A stretch of 22,132 nucleotides of DNA, from positions 1 through 22,132 of IMG/VR virus record IMGVR_UViG_3300025736_000233; one strand, given 5' to 3'. The stretch comes from a virus. Under the pieces are notes generated by a model. That model saw only the letters and a list, made by a program, of their open reading frames with translations. It was not told the DNA's origin and did no database searches. The translations under genes were made by a program, and so were the position numbers. This document shows, in pieces, positions 19,411-22,132 of the stretch (within the stretch, counting starts at the first letter, position 1; every line of letters starts with the position of its first letter).

Positions 19411-22132
19411 TTAAACTCTATCGTCATAAATCCCTTTCTTTCTTCCGTATGGGAACGACATTGGTGAGTAGATCATCGCCTCTTTAGATTTGTATGGTCT
19501 TGGTACATAAATCTGAACTTGCCTAAGTTCTGCTTTAGCAGAGTTATTATTAGTAATATCAACAAGTACGATGTTCGCCTTAGATAAATTATTCTTAGTA
19601 TTATCAGCCACAAAGATATTTGCTTTACTACTATTAGGTTGCTGTCCTGATACCAAGATATTTGCTAATACAGAGTTATTCTTAGAAAGTGATACTAAAA
19701 TATTGGCTTTGGCAGAGTTCGACTGTGGAGTGTTAATATTCGCTTTGGCTGAATTAATTGCTGTATTACCAGTGACTAGAATATTTGCCTTAGCTGAGTT
19801 GTCATCAGTATTATCTGTTACAAGAATGTCTGCTTTCACTGAGTTAACTTTAGTTTCTATTTCTCCTAAGATATTAGCTTTAACAGAGTTAGCGTTTTCA
19901 TTATCAACGACTAGAATATTAGACTTAGTAGAGTTATTTTGCGGAGTATTAATATTCGCTTTGGCTGAATTATCTTGTGTATTATTAGCTACAAAGATAT
20001 TTGCTTTAGCCGAACTATCATCTGTTTCCGTTGTAACTATACTAGCCTTAGCCGAACTATCCTGAGTTTCGTCTGTTCTTAGAATATTGGCTTTGGCATA
20101 TGTAGCATAATTATTTGCTACTACAATACTTGCTTTAGCAGAACTGTCTTTAGATAAAGTTGTAACAATATTAGCTTTAGCTGAGCTATCATTGGTATTA
20201 TCCGTAATAAGAATATTAGATTTAGATTGATTGTCTTGAGTTTCACCAGTCCTCAAGATATTAGCTTTAGCTGAATTGGCTTGAGATACTGTCGGTTGTA
20301 TATTAGCTTTGGCAGAGTTCGACTGTGGAGTATTAATATTAGCCCTTACAGAGTTCGACTGTGGAGTGTTAATATTAGATTTAGATGAGTTAACGTTGGT
20401 TTCGGTTACTACAATGCTCGCTTTAGCTGAATTATCCTGCGTATTATTTACTACTAAAATATTAGCTTTGATCGAATTAGGTTGTTGCCCAACCGCTAAA
20501 ATATTCGCCAATGAAGAGTTATTTTTAGATAGTGTAGCCAAAATATTAGCTTTAGATGAACTTACCTTAGTCGGTATTGTAGAAATAGAGGATTTAGCAC
20601 TATTTGGCTGTTGACCAACTGCGATGATATTCCCTAATGCGGAGTTATTTTTAGTATTATCTGTCGCTAGTATGTTTAACTTGGCGGAACTATCCTGAGT
20701 ATTAGTTACAACAATAGATGCTTTAGCACTATTACCCTGTGGAGTGTTAATGTTTGCTTTTGTAGAGTTTATCTGTGTGTTATCTGTAACGAGAATATTT
20801 GCCTTAGCACTATTAGGTTGTTGTCCAATCGCCAATATGTTTACTAATACAGAGTTATTTTTAGATAGTGATGCTAAAATATTAGCCTTGGCAGAGTTCG
20901 ACTGTGGAGTATTAATATTCGCTTTTGCAGAGTTAACGTTGGTTTCGGTTACTACAATACTAGCCTTAGCGGAATTTTCTTGAGTGTTTGTTGTAACGAT
21001 AGATGCTTTGGCTGAGTTAGCCTTAGGATAAGTAAATATCCAACCATCATTATTAGCTGTATCAACTGAGTGTATTCCAGCATACCAAGCTGCCCCACCA
21101 GTGGCGTTAGAATTACTTAGATCAAGGTAATCACAATTAACTGTTCCTGAAGCCTTAGAAAGAATATGTTGGGTAGAATCATCGTCACTATTAATAGTTA
21201 TTAAATTTCCAGAAGTTCCAGATACAGTAAATGTGGTTACTGTTGTGGTTGTGCTTCTATAAAATTTAATTATTGTACTAGCATCTGCTTTAAAATCATT
21301 GAATGTGTTTGATCCAGTAAACTCAAATGAAGTATCTTCACCCTCATAAGTTAACCAAATATTATTATATGTTTTGCCACCACCATTAAAATATATCGCT
21401 TCAGCGTTTTCAATAATTTTAATGGTTGATGTTTCTGGAGTAATCGTTACAACTTCACCATCATTCTCGTCTATTTCCCATCCAAATGTTGTCTCCCAAG
21501 TTCCTGAACCCATAATAATGGTTGGAATATAGCCAGCCCTAGCCTCAAAAAATAAAGCAGCAGCAGTTACATTATGGTTATTAGCATCAAAAGTTCCATT
21601 ATTAAAATAAAATTTCCCCTCAAGAGTAGTTATAAAGTCATCTTGTAAAGCCCATTCACCACCACTACCATTAAAATATATCTCACATCCTGAAAGGCCT
21701 CCTAAATCCATTCCATTAAATGTAAGAGTATGTCCAGCATCAGTAGCTTCAAAATTTAGATAAATTTCCCCAGTAAGGCTTAAGCCACTTTCACCCACAA
21801 ATGAACCATAGACATATATGTCCTCATCTACATATTCAATGCTGTATGTATGTCCAGAAGTTGAAGTGAAATCATGGCATATAGCTCCATCTCCATCAGT
21901 ACTTATTATTCCCCCTCCTCCAAATCCTGAATTAGAGTCTATAAAGACATCTTCTGTAGCAGTAGGAATAGGAACACCACCAGCACCACCACTTGCTACT
22001 GACCAATGGGCTGTATCACTCCAATTTCCTGTACCACCAATCCAATAACGCTCATGATTTTCAATAAAAGCCTTAGCAGAGTTAGCTTGAGTTTCGTCTG
22101 TTCTCAATATGTTCGCCCTAGCAGAATTAGGC
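19411..22132 (-). CDS. Giant SAK-repeat fibre-like protein with a beta-helix-like domain (N-terminus beyond window)
   Basis: The frame is open to the right edge: before the first possible TTG start at 22107 it still reads P-NSARANI, so the true start is outside. At least 906 residues are present. After two SAK units comes a domain of about 350 residues (22063-21019). It starts RYWIGGTGNWSDTAHWS, passes GVPIPTATEDVFIDSNSGF, has short repeating strands with FNG/FNN turns, and ends WYAGIHSVDTANNDGWIF. This is a pattern common in phage and surface proteins and reads as a parallel beta-helix. Then follow 36 SAK units and a unique C-terminus, QIYVPRPYKSKEAMIYSP through GRKKGIYDDRV. It lies upstream of the prohead protease, an unusual place for a fibre. 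Binding or spacer function is inferred. Confidence 0.82.
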   Translation of the reverse strand, partial: PNSARANILRTDETQANSAKAFIENHERYWIGGTGNWSDTAHWSVASGGAGGVPIPTATEDVFIDSNSGFGGGGIISTDGDGAICHDFTSTSGHTYSIEYVDEDIYVYGSFVGESGLSLTGEIYLNFEATDAGHTLTFNGMDLGGLSGCEIYFNGSGGEWALQDDFITTLEGKFYFNNGTFDANNHNVTAAALFFEARAGYIPTIIMGSGTWETTFGWEIDENDGEVVTITPETSTIKIIENAEAIYFNGGGKTYNNIWLTYEGEDTSFEFTGSNTFNDFKADASTIIKFYRSTTTTVTTFTVSGTSGNLITINSDDDSTQHILSKASGTVNCDYLDLSNSNATGGAAWYAGIHSVDTANNDGWIFTYPKANSAKASIVTTNTQENSAKASIVVTETNVNSAKANINTPQSNSAKANILASLSKNNSVLVNILAIGQQPNSAKANILVTDNTQINSTKANINTPQGNSAKASIVVTNTQDSSAKLNILATDNTKNNSALGNIIAVGQQPNSAKSSISTIPTKVSSSKANILATLSKNNSSLANILAVGQQPNSIKANILVVNNTQDNSAKASIVVTETNVNSSKSNINTPQSNSVRANINTPQSNSAKANIQPTVSQANSAKANILRTGETQDNQSKSNILITDNTNDSSAKANIVTTLSKDSSAKASIVVANNYATYAKANILRTDETQDSSAKASIVTTETDDSSAKANIFVANNTQDNSAKANINTPQNNSTKSNILVVDNENANSVKANILGEIETKVNSVKADILVTDNTDDNSAKANILVTGNTAINSAKANINTPQSNSAKANILVSLSKNNSVLANILVSGQQPNSSKANIFVADNTKNNLSKANIVLVDITNNNSAKAELRQVQIYVPRPYKSKEAMIYSPMSFPYGRKKGIYDDRV
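19525..21018 (-). repeat. SAK repeat array, 36 units
   Basis: Contiguous in-frame units of 12-15 residues have the core N/S-S-A-K-A-N-I-L/V. The variable ends fall into a few classes: INTPQS (12 residues), ILVTDNTQD (15), IVVTETNV (14), ILASLSKN (14), ILAIGQQP (14) and ILRTDETQ (15). The sequence of classes INTPQS, SLSKN, GQQP, DNTQ recurs as a larger unit. Codons vary between copies, while some DNA segments are identical. Confidence 0.92.
22066..22132 (-). repeat. SAK repeat block continuing past the window edge
   Basis: Two units (NSARANILRTDETQA, NSAKAF) precede the beta-helix-like domain of the giant protein, so that domain is flanked by SAK repeats on both sides. The block continues beyond the right edge. 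Confidence 0.85.

Noticed and set aside
19571-20983. Several plus-strand open frames (up to 164 codons) across the giant repeat gene
   Set aside because: They are antisense shadows: their repeated Leu/Ala-rich sequence is just the complement of the SAK repeats, and no ribosome sites precede them.
19525-21018. CRISPR-like array
   Set aside because: The repeats are in-frame, degenerate at DNA level, of 36-45 nt period without unique spacers, and encode a continuous protein.
1-22132. Recoded genetic code (TGA or TAG read as an amino acid)
   Set aside because: TGA ends the genes at 851, 3367 and 13767, TAG ends those at 1707 and 8945, and TAA ends most others, with neighbours starting right after.

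Overview
The window is part of the virion-structure and lysis region of an AT-rich tailed phage or prophage with a long non-contractile tail (siphovirus-like, Caudoviricetes). The evidence is a run of structural genes in classic order, nearly all on the minus strand: prohead protease, scaffold-like protein, HK97-fold-type major capsid protein, connector, head closure, gp10-type neck protein, tail terminator, major tail protein, tail assembly chaperone with a frameshift, tape measure, distal tail protein, tail hub, fibres, holin-like protein and endolysin. There is no sheath or baseplate-wedge gene. TGA, TAA and TAG all end genes, so the code looks standard. The host cannot be named from the sequence. 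Portal and terminase genes would be expected just beyond the right edge.

Reading minus-strand genes from right to left: 22132-19411 is a giant repeat-rich fibre-like protein, cut by the window edge. 19304-18221 holds the protease and two tiny basic genes. 18214-17996 is a lone plus-strand, apparently leaderless gene. 17832-16864 is a charged scaffold-like protein and 16765-15755 the major capsid protein. 15739-15696 is an RNA-structure-rich gap. 15651-13767 holds four connector/neck genes. 13747-9725 holds the tail tube, chaperone pair and tape measure. 9721-6114 holds the distal tail protein and a hub with an N-terminal adhesin. 6108-1707 holds fibre and accessory virion proteins. 1702-1 holds a small Cys protein, an XhlA/holin-like protein, a membrane-anchored protein, a 52-residue protein and an amidase endolysin whose C-terminus lies off the left edge.

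The most distinctive feature is a degenerate 12-15 residue repeat, here called SAK (core NSAKANI). About 59 units occur in three different virion proteins and always separate folded modules: Gly-rich adhesin, beta-sandwich, beta-helix, tail hub, or an IGG/QPG domain. Some DNA segments inside the repeats are identical between genes 12 kb apart, suggesting the repeats act as recombination seams for fibre domain shuffling.

Other signals are an 18-residue capsid N-arm motif repeated in a 45-residue protein; three promoters sharing a TTGACA-18-TAnnnT core, each with a hairpin in the leader (terminator-like in two); two long mutually exclusive hairpins after the capsid gene; an A10 -1 frameshift site in the chaperone gene; and a shared 25-nt translation leader in front of the capsid and tail-tube genes. 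No intergenic stretch exceeds 300 bases.
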